From JBFGCM01 sp041581135 (GTDB taxonomy: Bacteria > Actinomycetota > Acidimicrobiia > Spongiisociales > UBA5794): 21,343 bases of DNA. The number at the start of each line of letters is the position of its first letter. The stretch's first letter is position 1. The position numbers and the translations under genes are program-made. The stretch lies in NCBI GenBank assembly GCA_041581135.1, contig JBFGCM010000069.1, positions 1 through 21,343 of the forward strand. Reading direction: 5' to 3'. The notes below the pieces were generated by a model. The model did not search any database and was not told the origin of the DNA. It was given only the letters and a program-made list of their open reading frames with translations. Shown piece after piece: positions 6,660 to 14,596 of this stretch.

Positions 6660-7340
6660 CTACAGGTGGTCGACGAGCCAACGGTGCAACGGCAGCTGCT
6701 TCTTCCACCGGGTCATGCACCACTGCAGCAGGCGCCCGTTGTGCAGCGAGGCGGGGATGTCGACGTCTTCCCCCGTCCACAGCGCGCGGTAGCGCAGCAG
6801 CCGGGCGGTCTCGCCCTCGGCCTCGTACCCGCGGGGCAACGTCTTGTAGTGCTCGCCCTTGGCGGGAAAGCCCGCCTTGCCGACGGCGGCGACGGCCTCG
6901 ATCAGTGCCGGGCCGCTGCTGGGGCCCACCGCCGCATCCCGGTATGCGACGAGGCGGTGCTTGTCGAAGCCGTGGGCACCAACGCCGACGCCAACGGCGT
7001 CCGGAGCGATTCGGAAGTAGAACCCCGACACGGCTTCACGCCGGCTCGGACCCTCCCAGAACCACACGTCGATGTGGTCCTTGTAGGGGGTCTTGTCGGC
7101 CGAGAACCGGATGTCCCGGTTGACCCGGAAGATGGAACCGTTGACCTTGGGCTCGTAGTCGATGCCGGGGGCGATCGCTTGGAGCGCAGCGCCGGCGGCG
7201 AGCACGAACTCCTTGGCCGGCTCGATGTAGTACTGCTCGTAGTCGCTGCGGTGGTCGTGGAACCACTGCTTGTTGTTGTGGCGGCGCAGGCCGCGCAAGA
7301 ACGTCAACGTCTCCGTGGGAAAGCCTGAGAATCCGGCCAT
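6660..7340 (-). CDS. DUF2461 family protein
   Basis: A 226-residue cytoplasmic protein matching the DUF2461/TIGR02453 family in length and pattern: FPTETLTFLRGLRRHNNKQW near the N-terminus (family NN-x-x-W-F), RVNRDIRFSADKTPYKDH at about residues 72-90, then FYFRIAP and GVGVGAHGF. The C-terminus has LPRGYEAE and the LLRYRALW segment. The family is conserved and widespread but its biochemical role is unknown. The start is ATG 7340, with CAGGAG six bases upstream; the open frame runs 33 codons further but without homology-like sequence. It faces the terminator hairpin and is downstream of the macroglobulin gene on the same strand, 154 bp away. I see nothing distinctive in that 154-bp gap. Confidence 0.9.
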   Translation of the reverse strand: MAGFSGFPTETLTFLRGLRRHNNKQWFHDHRSDYEQYYIEPAKEFVLAAGAALQAIAPGIDYEPKVNGSIFRVNRDIRFSADKTPYKDHIDVWFWEGPSRREAVSGFYFRIAPDAVGVGVGAHGFDKHRLVAYRDAAVGPSSGPALIEAVAAVGKAGFPAKGEHYKTLPRGYEAEGETARLLRYRALWTGEDVDIPASLHNGRLLQWCMTRWKKQLPLHRWLVDHL

Positions 7341-7494
7341 GGTCGTCTCCTGTCTCGCTGTGTGCACGACGATCCACGCCACGAGATGTCGACTGCCGTC
7401 GATTGTGCCAGGCAGGCGCGACACGTTGGCTGGGCACAACCCTGCGTCAGCGGGCCTCCGTGGCCTGAACGGCGCCCGGAGGGACCAGCATCTC

Positions 7495-10400
7495 TCAGCC
7501 CGACTCGATGATCACCACTTCGGAACCGCTGCGGCCGAATGTCTCGGGGGCGTAGATCTCCTCGGCTCTGGCCGGTGGGACCACGAACGTGCCCGGTGTC
7601 GTCGCCCGGGCGACGTAGGTGAACTCGTAGGTGCCCGCACCGAGCAACGAAGCGAACACCTCTGCCCGGTCGTCGCGCAGGTTCTGGTGCTCGAACCACT
7701 GCCACCACGGATAGGTCACCCGAGCGAACTCGACATCCCCCGTCTCCTCCTCGAACGGGATCGGCGGGGTGACCGCCAACTCGGGGTTGAGGGACTCGAA
7801 GCCCGCCGGCATCGGGTCGAGCAGTGCCACGTGGGTGCGGCGGCTGTCGGCCACCATCGTGAGACGCACCCGAACCTCGGCACCCGGCTTGATGCGCCAT
7901 GTGCCTTCGCCGTCGCGACTCACATCGCCCGGGTCGTCGATCGCCTCGTAGACCCTATGCACGACGAAACCTCTGTCCAGTGGCTCCAGGTCGAGGTCGC
8001 TGGGTGCATATCGGAGGCCCAGCCGGTAGTAGAGGCGACCGTCGCCCTCTTTGCTCACGACGAGGTTCGTCTCGCCGCCGGCGGCCTGCTCCAGCAGTTC
8101 GGCGGTCGGCACGATGGTCTCGGCGCGGTCGGTGGTGCGGCCGACGAAGACGTGCTCGGCGGCGTAGATATCGCCCAGCCAGATGCGGGCCACGAAGTCG
8201 GGCGTCGTGGCCTCGAAGGTGTCGAAGTAGCTGTTCAACGCCAGCAGGATGAACGCGTTCTCCTGCACGTTGTTCCAGCGGCCCCGGGTCTGGTTGCCCA
8301 GGAGCCCGGTGACCACCTTGGGGATGAGGTCGCTGTCGGAGACCTCGGCGATGAGTGCATCCAGGATGATGCCGTCGGCGCGGCGGTCCGAGTGCAGGAC
8401 CAGGTAGGCGTCTTCGCCGTAGTCCGTGGCGAACGTCGCTGCGCCTGCGGTCTCAGTGGCACTGTTGTTGAAGAGGCGCTCGATCTCGGCGTCGGCGGCC
8501 GGATCGTCGAGCACGGGCCACAGCCAGGCCACGGCGTCCAACTCCAGCGTGCCCGCCGCGCCGGCGTACAGCTGGTTGGCCTTTGCCGAGTCGCGATCCC
8601 CTGCGGCGTTGCGCACATGCAGGGCGTATGCGCTCAAGCCGTCCCGCGTCTTCTGGTCGTAGTCGGAGGGATAGAACTGCTCGATGTCGGCCAGGTAGGC
8701 AAGGGCCCGCTGCAAGCGGTCGGCCGGCACGGTATAGCCGTTGGCCTTTGCCTCCACCAGGGCGTGCGTGGCCTGGATGCTGTGGTACGGGACGGTCTCG
8801 TTGGTTCGCCGCCAGATGGCGAACCCACCCAGGTCGGTCTGTAGTGCGAGCAGCCCGTCGATGTCGGCTGCCACCTGAGCGTTCAACTCGGCCGGCGTCG
8901 GCAGCCCCTCGGCATCGAAGGCATCGAGCACATCGCGGAGCGCCGCGATGGCGAGGATTCGGGAGGCGTACCCGTCGGCGCTCTCGTACCGGTAGTCGCT
9001 GAGGTAGATGACCGCATCGGTCAGTGCCTGGAGCGCAGTCGCCGACGTGTTGATCTCGAGGCCCCCGAACTGGGGAAACACGTCCAGGGGAGCGAGCACC
9101 GACTGGGCGATCACGCCACCGTCCACCGGGCCACCGTCCACGACGCCATAGGTGGCGAAGGCCTCGGTGGTGGCCGGCGTGTACACGGGAAGCGCACCGG
9201 TGGCGGCATCGGTGAGATCGCCGCTGACAGCCGCGACGCGAAACCGGGCCGTGCCTACGTCCTCGGCGGCGACCGGGAACCGGACCTCGATGCGGTCGTT
9301 GGCGGGCACCGCCACCCGTTTGCCGGCTTCGGCAACCAGGCCGAGGTTGGCGGCCTGGAGCACGACGTCCACGTCCAGGGCCTGGTCGGTCTGGTTCTGG
9401 AGCACGACCGGCAGCTCGAACCGGTCGCCGAAGTTGAGGAACCGGGGAGCCGACGGACGCACCATCAACGGGAGCCGGGCTGTGATGTTGGACTCGGCGG
9501 AGCCGAACTCGTCGACTCCGTCCACAGCCACCACCATCACGCGGTACCGGGTGAGGTTGTCGGGGAGCGGCACCTCGACGGTGGCGGTTCCATCGGCTGC
9601 GGTCACGACCTCCGGCGCAAAGACAGCGAGGGCGTCGAAGTTGGTGCGCACGTCGATGGGAGCGCTGGCGTCACCGCCGACCCCCTGGGCGGCCCGGGCG
9701 AACGCTCCACCGTCGTCGGCCGGAGCAGCGGCGGCGTCGAAGAAGGAGCTCTCCTCGGCGGCGGCGATGGTCGTCGCGGGTGACCCGGCAGCCTCGCCGA
9801 CGAGCGAGGCAGGGTTGGCGAGCTCGATGGTGGAGCGGAGGTACTGGCCGTAGACCTGGGACGGGATGGGCCGGTAGAAGATCTCGAGCGGGTCGGGCAG
9901 TTGGTAGCCGCTGAGCGCCAGCACTGCTTCGTCCACCACCACGATCGCCAGCTCGGCGCCGGCCACTGGACCGCCGGCGGCGTCGGTGACCGTGACATCG
10001 ACCTCGGTACTGCTCCCCGGCTCGAGAGTGGGCGTCGCCGGCTCCGCTACCACGGACAGCGTTCGGCTGAGCGGCGGCACCTGCAGCGTCAGCCCGCCGA
10101 CGGCGAACGCCGGGCGGTCGGGCGCGTCCGACAACGGATCGCCACGGTCGTCGGTGCGCTGTGTGGCGCCGACGAGGTCCACCTGAATGTGCAGGTTGGG
10201 GACGTGGCGTTCCTCGATGGGAATCGACAGCACGGTGCTGGTGCCGTCGACGGTGAACTGCTCGGTGGAGACGAACCCGTTGCGGCTGGTGGTGAGCAAT
10301 CCTTCGGCCGGGCTGAAGGGAGCCTCCACGAGGATCTCGGCAGTCTCACCCGGGCGGTACTCCTGCTGGTCCGGGATCAGCGTCACTTCTTCCTGCACCA

Positions 10401-13400
10401 CGTTGCGTTCCGGCCGTTGGTCGCCACCACTCACCCAGCGGGTGAACTCCGTGCGGCTCGACCGACCCGCCTCGTCGGTGACTGTCGCAACGATCTGATA
10501 GGTGCCGCCGGCATCGGTGGTGAAGGAACACTCCACCGGCTCGTCGGACGAGGTGACGGAGCACGTCTGGACGTCGACCGGCAGCTCCTCCCACAAGCCG
10601 TTGAAGATCTGCCATTCCAGCCGCCCTGCCTCCATCGTGACCGGGCGTGAGGCCACGGCGTTGCCGTCGATGTCGGTGACGATGGCATCGATGACCAGCG
10701 GGTCCCCCTTCTCGACGAAGGTGCGAGGGCTGCGCAGACCGACATACAGCTCGGCGGGGTGCACCAGCAGGTCGACGCCGGACGCCCACGCCTGGCGGTT
10801 GACGTCGAAGACGGTGGCCTGGGCGGTGACCGTGGTGGGCAAGCCCTCGCCGTCACCGTCGAAGTCCATCTGGAGATAGTGGCTACCGCCGGAATCGGTC
10901 CGGCCCGAGAAGGTCTCCACGGAACCCCGATCGAACTCCGGTCCGAAGGGGCCGTAGAACTCTTCCTCGAAGGACACGGCGGCGACTTCGCCACGGAAAC
11001 CGCCCCCGACGTCCTCGAACCACCATGGGATCCAGACGCCGAACGTGAAGTCGTCCCAGTTGGGCGGGGAGTAGGTGCCCTGCCGCGTCGTGACCGTCCA
11101 CTCGACCGCAGCGTCCGGCAGCGGACCGCCCGCGAAGTACGAGGCGTTGGTGGCGACGGTGGCGGGCTTGCCGACCACGTAGGGACCCGGCGACTCGGTA
11201 CGCGTGGTCACCTCGAACTCGGGCCTGCGGAACTCCTGGATCTGGAACGTGTGGTCGTGCCGCCTGTCGATGCCGGTGACGCCGTTCAGCGTGAAGCTGA
11301 CCCAGGCGTGGCCGAGGTTGGCGCCGTCCGGGATGGGCACTTCGAGATCGAATCCTCCGAGGGCGTTGAGGTCGACGGTGCCCGTTCCGATCTCGTTGCC
11401 GAAGCTGTCGTTCACGGTGTAGGAGGCCGTGGCGCCGTCGGGCACTGCTGCGAGCTGGGCGTCCTGGCTCAGCGTCAGGCGGCGCACCCAACCCTTGAAG
11501 CGGGCGGTCTCCCCCGGTCGGTACATCTGGCGGTCGTCGAACACGTACCAGACGGACTGGTCGGAGACGGAGCTGCGGTGCCAGCGGCCGTCGAGGAGTG
11601 CGCTGTCGTCTCCGCTGCGGGCGAGCAGCGGACCGCCGTCTCGCAGGTCCATGCGGGCAAGGCCGTCGCCGTTGGTGTTGGTCATCGGAGATGAGCCTGC
11701 GTAACCCACCTCGACGCCGGACATCGGCTGTCCGGTACGCAGATCGGTAGCCCACACGACCAGCTCGTCGTCGTCGGCGAACGCGTCGGCGCCGATACGG
11801 GTCGCCTGGGCCCACACGATTATGGGCCGGTTGTTCCAGTAGCCGTCGTCGTCGGGTCCCAGCTCGGCGAAACGCCCGGTCGGCTCCACGAGGACCACGA
11901 CGTGGCCGGGCTCGCCCTGCAACACCTCGTCGAGTTCGACGGTGGTCTCGGTCAGCCGGTTCGGATCGGCTTGCGTGTCGAGGGTGGTGGCGACGACCTC
12001 GGTCCAGCGCGGAATCGGCGGGGGCTCGCGGTCGTTCCATTGCCGCTCCCAATAGCTGTCATACGAAGCCCAGTCGCCGGCTTCCACCCGGAACAGCCGC
12101 ACTCGCAGCTCGTCGTGGTTGACCGTCAACACCGACAACGTGGGGTCGGGCGCCAGGGGATCGATCGTGATGATCCGGTCGTAGAACGGAACGAGTTGCG
12201 GCCGGGCGTCGGCGATGTCGAAGGACACGGTCTGGGCTTCTCCGAGCGTCTGGCCGAAGACATCGACCAGGTCGGCTGACACGGTCACTCGGTACGTGGT
12301 CCCGCCTTGCGTGGCTCCACGAATGGCTATCGAGTTGAACTCCGGGAGGACACGCAGCGCCTCCAGGGCGGGCTCGACCGTGATCAGCGACGGATCGAAC
12401 GCTTCCAGGTCGAGCGGGTTGTTGAAGCCGATCCACAGGTCCCGCCCGGGCTCGCAACGGTCGTTGCCGCGGCACGACTGATCGGTGATCCTGAGCGGGG
12501 CGTAGGTGCGAGCCGTGTAGTCGGTCGAGGACGTCGCTCGACGTGGACCCTCCGCAGACGGCACGTCCGGCCCGATCCGGATGGCGAGGCGGGTGTCGGG
12601 CGCGAAGGCATCGACGGCCCGGAACGCAAACCAACGCTCGTCGAGCAGCGTGTCGACCAGTTTGCCGATCTGCTCGTCGGCCTCGATCTCGGCTTCGGTC
12701 GCCAATCTCAGGCGTCGGTCGATGCCGTCCGCGCTCAGCGAGATGCTGGCGAGGGCGGCGTTTGGGTCGATGCGCTGGTCGAACACCGCGAGGAACACGG
12801 GCTCCAGCGGCAGCGAGTCCCCTTCGGGCTGGAACGACACCACCTGGGGAGGCGGTGTGCTGAACTCCCACGCGACGGTCGAGCCGAGTCGGCCGCCCGT
12901 CTCCGACGTGGTGCCGGCCGGGATCTCCACCCGGTAGGACGTTGCCATGGGCAGCCGGTCGAACAGGTCGGACTCGTACTCGAAGCGGAGCGTCTTCGTA
13001 CCGATCCACTGCCAGCGTCCGTCCAGTGCAGGCGTGATGGTGACGGGCACGTCCTGCGCATCGAGCTGGTCGAGGGTGGCGAGCGGCACCATCGGCTGGT
13101 TGAAGGTGATGCTGATGAACGGGGCGATGTCGACCTCACCCTCGGGCTGGAAGCGAAGCACCTCGAGCGGGCCCGAGTCGACGGTTGGTGGCGGTACATC
13201 TGTGCCGGCGGGGAAGGGCACGTCGATGGTCTCGCCCGCCCGTGGCGGCGGCAGGCTGTCGGCGGGACGGTTGAACTCCTGGCGGTCGTCGGGAGGCTGC
13301 ACCCACTCCGGCAGCCGCTCGATGATGGAGGCCACGGTGGCATCGTCGAGGGGCTCGCCGTCCACCACGGTGATATTCACCGGTTCGGCCTGCGCCAGGG

Positions 13401-13632
13401 CGCTACCGGCGGAGAGCCGTACCGACAGGGGTTCACCGGTGGCGGCGAGGGCGTTGACGGCACCGGGGCGGGGGTCGGGACGGGTGTCGGGGAGGGTGGT
13501 GGTGCTGCCGGCCGCGTCCGGGTCGCCGTCGTCTTGGGAGGCGCACACGGCGGCCACGAGCACCAACACGAGGAGGATGACGAGAGCGCCCCCGTACCGT
13601 GCGACCTTGCGACGTCCGTCGCTTGCCAACAT
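7495..13632 (-). CDS. Bacterial alpha-2-macroglobulin family protein, thioester motif lost
   Basis: A very large (2045-residue) envelope protein of the protease-trapping alpha-2-macroglobulin family. An N-terminal anchor (hydrophobic 13-29, then C30) has AAVC, a non-canonical lipobox with Val at -1, so it is either a lipoprotein or a membrane-anchored protein. A Thr/Pro-rich linker follows, then Ig-like/MG domains, an MG2-type segment near 700 (MYRPGETARFKGWVRR), and two Cys pairs (near SCRGNDRCEPG and TCSVTSSDEPVEC). An Ala/Ser-rich putative bait region spans about 1270-1330. The A2M domain follows (FAPEVVTAADGTATVEVPLP, PDNLTRYRVMVVAVDG), then a thioester-like helical domain and a C-terminal bMG10-like domain (about 1866-2045). 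Where thioester proteins have Y-x-Y-E-C-x-E-Q, this has YRYESADG, with Ser1551 and Gly1554 at the Cys and Gln positions. Known bacterial members often pair with a PBP1c gene; none is here. ATG 13632 has GGGAG upstream. Confidence 0.92.
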   Translation of the reverse strand: MLASDGRRKVARYGGALVILLVLVLVAAVCASQDDGDPDAAGSTTTLPDTRPDPRPGAVNALAATGEPLSVRLSAGSALAQAEPVNITVVDGEPLDDATVASIIERLPEWVQPPDDRQEFNRPADSLPPPRAGETIDVPFPAGTDVPPPTVDSGPLEVLRFQPEGEVDIAPFISITFNQPMVPLATLDQLDAQDVPVTITPALDGRWQWIGTKTLRFEYESDLFDRLPMATSYRVEIPAGTTSETGGRLGSTVAWEFSTPPPQVVSFQPEGDSLPLEPVFLAVFDQRIDPNAALASISLSADGIDRRLRLATEAEIEADEQIGKLVDTLLDERWFAFRAVDAFAPDTRLAIRIGPDVPSAEGPRRATSSTDYTARTYAPLRITDQSCRGNDRCEPGRDLWIGFNNPLDLEAFDPSLITVEPALEALRVLPEFNSIAIRGATQGGTTYRVTVSADLVDVFGQTLGEAQTVSFDIADARPQLVPFYDRIITIDPLAPDPTLSVLTVNHDELRVRLFRVEAGDWASYDSYWERQWNDREPPPIPRWTEVVATTLDTQADPNRLTETTVELDEVLQGEPGHVVVLVEPTGRFAELGPDDDGYWNNRPIIVWAQATRIGADAFADDDELVVWATDLRTGQPMSGVEVGYAGSSPMTNTNGDGLARMDLRDGGPLLARSGDDSALLDGRWHRSSVSDQSVWYVFDDRQMYRPGETARFKGWVRRLTLSQDAQLAAVPDGATASYTVNDSFGNEIGTGTVDLNALGGFDLEVPIPDGANLGHAWVSFTLNGVTGIDRRHDHTFQIQEFRRPEFEVTTRTESPGPYVVGKPATVATNASYFAGGPLPDAAVEWTVTTRQGTYSPPNWDDFTFGVWIPWWFEDVGGGFRGEVAAVSFEEEFYGPFGPEFDRGSVETFSGRTDSGGSHYLQMDFDGDGEGLPTTVTAQATVFDVNRQAWASGVDLLVHPAELYVGLRSPRTFVEKGDPLVIDAIVTDIDGNAVASRPVTMEAGRLEWQIFNGLWEELPVDVQTCSVTSSDEPVECSFTTDAGGTYQIVATVTDEAGRSSRTEFTRWVSGGDQRPERNVVQEEVTLIPDQQEYRPGETAEILVEAPFSPAEGLLTTSRNGFVSTEQFTVDGTSTVLSIPIEERHVPNLHIQVDLVGATQRTDDRGDPLSDAPDRPAFAVGGLTLQVPPLSRTLSVVAEPATPTLEPGSSTEVDVTVTDAAGGPVAGAELAIVVVDEAVLALSGYQLPDPLEIFYRPIPSQVYGQYLRSTIELANPASLVGEAAGSPATTIAAAEESSFFDAAAAPADDGGAFARAAQGVGGDASAPIDVRTNFDALAVFAPEVVTAADGTATVEVPLPDNLTRYRVMVVAVDGVDEFGSAESNITARLPLMVRPSAPRFLNFGDRFELPVVLQNQTDQALDVDVVLQAANLGLVAEAGKRVAVPANDRIEVRFPVAAEDVGTARFRVAAVSGDLTDAATGALPVYTPATTEAFATYGVVDGGPVDGGVIAQSVLAPLDVFPQFGGLEINTSATALQALTDAVIYLSDYRYESADGYASRILAIAALRDVLDAFDAEGLPTPAELNAQVAADIDGLLALQTDLGGFAIWRRTNETVPYHSIQATHALVEAKANGYTVPADRLQRALAYLADIEQFYPSDYDQKTRDGLSAYALHVRNAAGDRDSAKANQLYAGAAGTLELDAVAWLWPVLDDPAADAEIERLFNNSATETAGAATFATDYGEDAYLVLHSDRRADGIILDALIAEVSDSDLIPKVVTGLLGNQTRGRWNNVQENAFILLALNSYFDTFEATTPDFVARIWLGDIYAAEHVFVGRTTDRAETIVPTAELLEQAAGGETNLVVSKEGDGRLYYRLGLRYAPSDLDLEPLDRGFVVHRVYEAIDDPGDVSRDGEGTWRIKPGAEVRVRLTMVADSRRTHVALLDPMPAGFESLNPELAVTPPIPFEEETGDVEFARVTYPWWQWFEHQNLRDDRAEVFASLLGAGTYEFTYVARATTPGTFVVPPARAEEIYAPETFGRSGSEVVIIESG

Positions 13633-14141
13633 CCGATCCAGTCTCCCTGTTGGAATCTGCTTCTGTGACGTCAGGAGGAACCAGTCTGGTTCCCGTAGGA
13701 CGTTTCATCGGTGTTCGACCGGGCCGGGTGGAGGGTTGTGGCGTGGCCTGGTGGACCTGTCGTCAAGGCCGCTTCGGGACAGGTTGGCCAACCCCTCTGT
13801 GCCTGGCGGCACATCTCCCCTGAAGGGGAGAACCGTCGATAAGGTAGCGGCGACGGTCACGAGAAACCTCTCCCTTCAGGGAGAGGTGCCCGGTAGGGCG
13901 GTGAGGGTCTGTGCACCTGCCCGAACCACGCTTCAGGACTGGTTGCGCAACCCCCTTCGTTCGCGTGTACCTACGCGAGGAGCGTCGCGGAGTCGGATTT
14001 CACAACCCACGTAAGGTCCCCGTGCTTGCAGGGCCAGGTGGTGTCTCGTGGTCCTGCGGCCGGAGTCTCCGCAGCCCGAAGGTAGGGGGTTGCAGACGCG
14101 ATTCGCGGAACCCGGTGGCGAGGCCCTAGCGTTGCACCGTC
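13633..14141. repeat. 509-bp gene-free gap filled with short palindromes and a diverged repeat
   Basis: No coding gene is supported here. Two related units, CTTCGGGACAGGTTGGCC... at 13772-13795 and CTTCAGGACTGGTTGCGC... at 13931-13954, match at 20 of 24 positions. Each is centred on a perfect 12-bp palindrome (13782-13793 and 13941-13952). Between them lie a TGTGCC/GGCACA hairpin (13798-13813), the TCTCCCCT/AGGGGAGA hairpin (13814-13831) and the CCTCTCCCT/AGGGAGAGG hairpin (13867-13886). A CTGCGG/CCGCAG hairpin (14054-14074) follows. The CTCTCCCT-type hairpins resemble REP-like intergenic elements of GC-rich bacteria. The left edge must hold the macroglobulin promoter and the right edge the promoter of the gene at 14142. 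Confidence 0.65.
14127..14132 (+). promoter_or_regulatory. Putative -10 element of a leaderless transcript
   Basis: TAGCGT fits TANNNT and ends nine bases before GTG 14142. No Shine-Dalgarno sequence precedes that codon, so transcription probably begins at or near the start codon. The -35 is not recognisable. Confidence 0.35.
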
Positions 14142-14480
14142 GTGGAGTCGTTCGACCTGGTGGTCCAGGACATCGAAATGCTGGTCGACCTCGGCCCGAT
14201 CGGATGGGCCGCGCTCGTCTTCATCTTCGGGCTGCCACTGCTGACGATCCCGGCACTCATCGCCGGCAGTCGACTGGCCATCGCTCCGCTGCTCGTTTTC
14301 TGGTTCGTGGCCGGCTTCTGGTGGTACCAGCACGCGACGGAGTGGGAGCCTCCGTACGACGTTCCCGCTGTCTTCTGGGCCGTCGGGGGACTCGTCGTGG
14401 GATGGGCTCTGTTGGCCGCAGCCGTGGCACGACTTCGGCGGCTGTGGCCAAGCCTCGAAGACCCCGGTACGTTCGGCTAG
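14142..14480 (+). CDS. Small membrane protein of unknown function
   Basis: A 112-residue protein with three predicted membrane helices: GWAALVFIFGLPLLTIPALI (about 22-41), LAIAPLLVFWFVAGFWWY (about 45-62) and a C-terminal helix (VFWAVGGLVVGWALLAAAVA, about 77-96), then a basic stretch RLRRLW. The GFWWYQHATEWEPPYDVP loop between helices two and three is rich in Trp and acidic residues. I do not recognise the family. Start is GTG 14142 without a ribosome site and with TAGCGT nine bases before it, fitting a leaderless message. It is isolated between two repeat-rich gaps and converges on lon. The hydrophobic pattern and frame make it likely real. Confidence 0.6.
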   Translation: MESFDLVVQDIEMLVDLGPIGWAALVFIFGLPLLTIPALIAGSRLAIAPLLVFWFVAGFWWYQHATEWEPPYDVPAVFWAVGGLVVGWALLAAAVARLRRLWPSLEDPGTFG

Positions 14481-14494
14481 GAAGGTGCCGGTGG

Positions 14495-14586
14495 GGTCTG
14501 GCAGCCGGGCAGAGCCCAGCGGATCTGGAAGCGAGGCCGGAGGCCGAAGCGATCTGGAAGCCGGGCGCAGCCCGGCGATCTGGGAT
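14495..14586. repeat. Tandem GATCTGG-hairpin repeats, probable bidirectional terminator
   Basis: Three and a half tandem units of 26-29 bp each begin with GRTCTGG and fold on an internal inverted repeat: 14495-14521, 14522-14550 and 14551-14576, with a partial unit from 14577. The third has a perfect GCCGGGC/GCCCGGC stem with a three-base loop (14560-14576). The second pairs GGCC with GGCC, and the first is a degenerate version. The array fills the gap between the convergent small membrane protein and lon, so it probably ends transcription from both. Confidence 0.65.
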
Positions 14587-14596
14587 CTCGGCCGTA

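Noticed and set aside
7270..8844. Long plus-strand open frame of 524 codons
   Set aside because: It lies antisense to the macroglobulin gene, has a composition typical of GC-rich antisense frames (Val/Gly/Arg/His-rich without domains), and no ribosome site; the minus-strand protein has clear family motifs.
12307..13668. Plus-strand open frame of 453 codons antisense to the macroglobulin N-terminus
   Set aside because: Shadow frame with no recognisable domain; it crosses the macroglobulin start region and has no initiation signals.
13666..13673. TGACGTCA palindrome before the macroglobulin gene as a Crp-family site
   Set aside because: Only eight bases are symmetric and the TGTGA-N6-TCACA pattern is absent; such an octamer is expected by chance at this scale.
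13772..13960. CRISPR array
   Set aside because: Only two diverged repeats with a 159-bp offset and structured DNA between them; no regular spacers and no cas genes.
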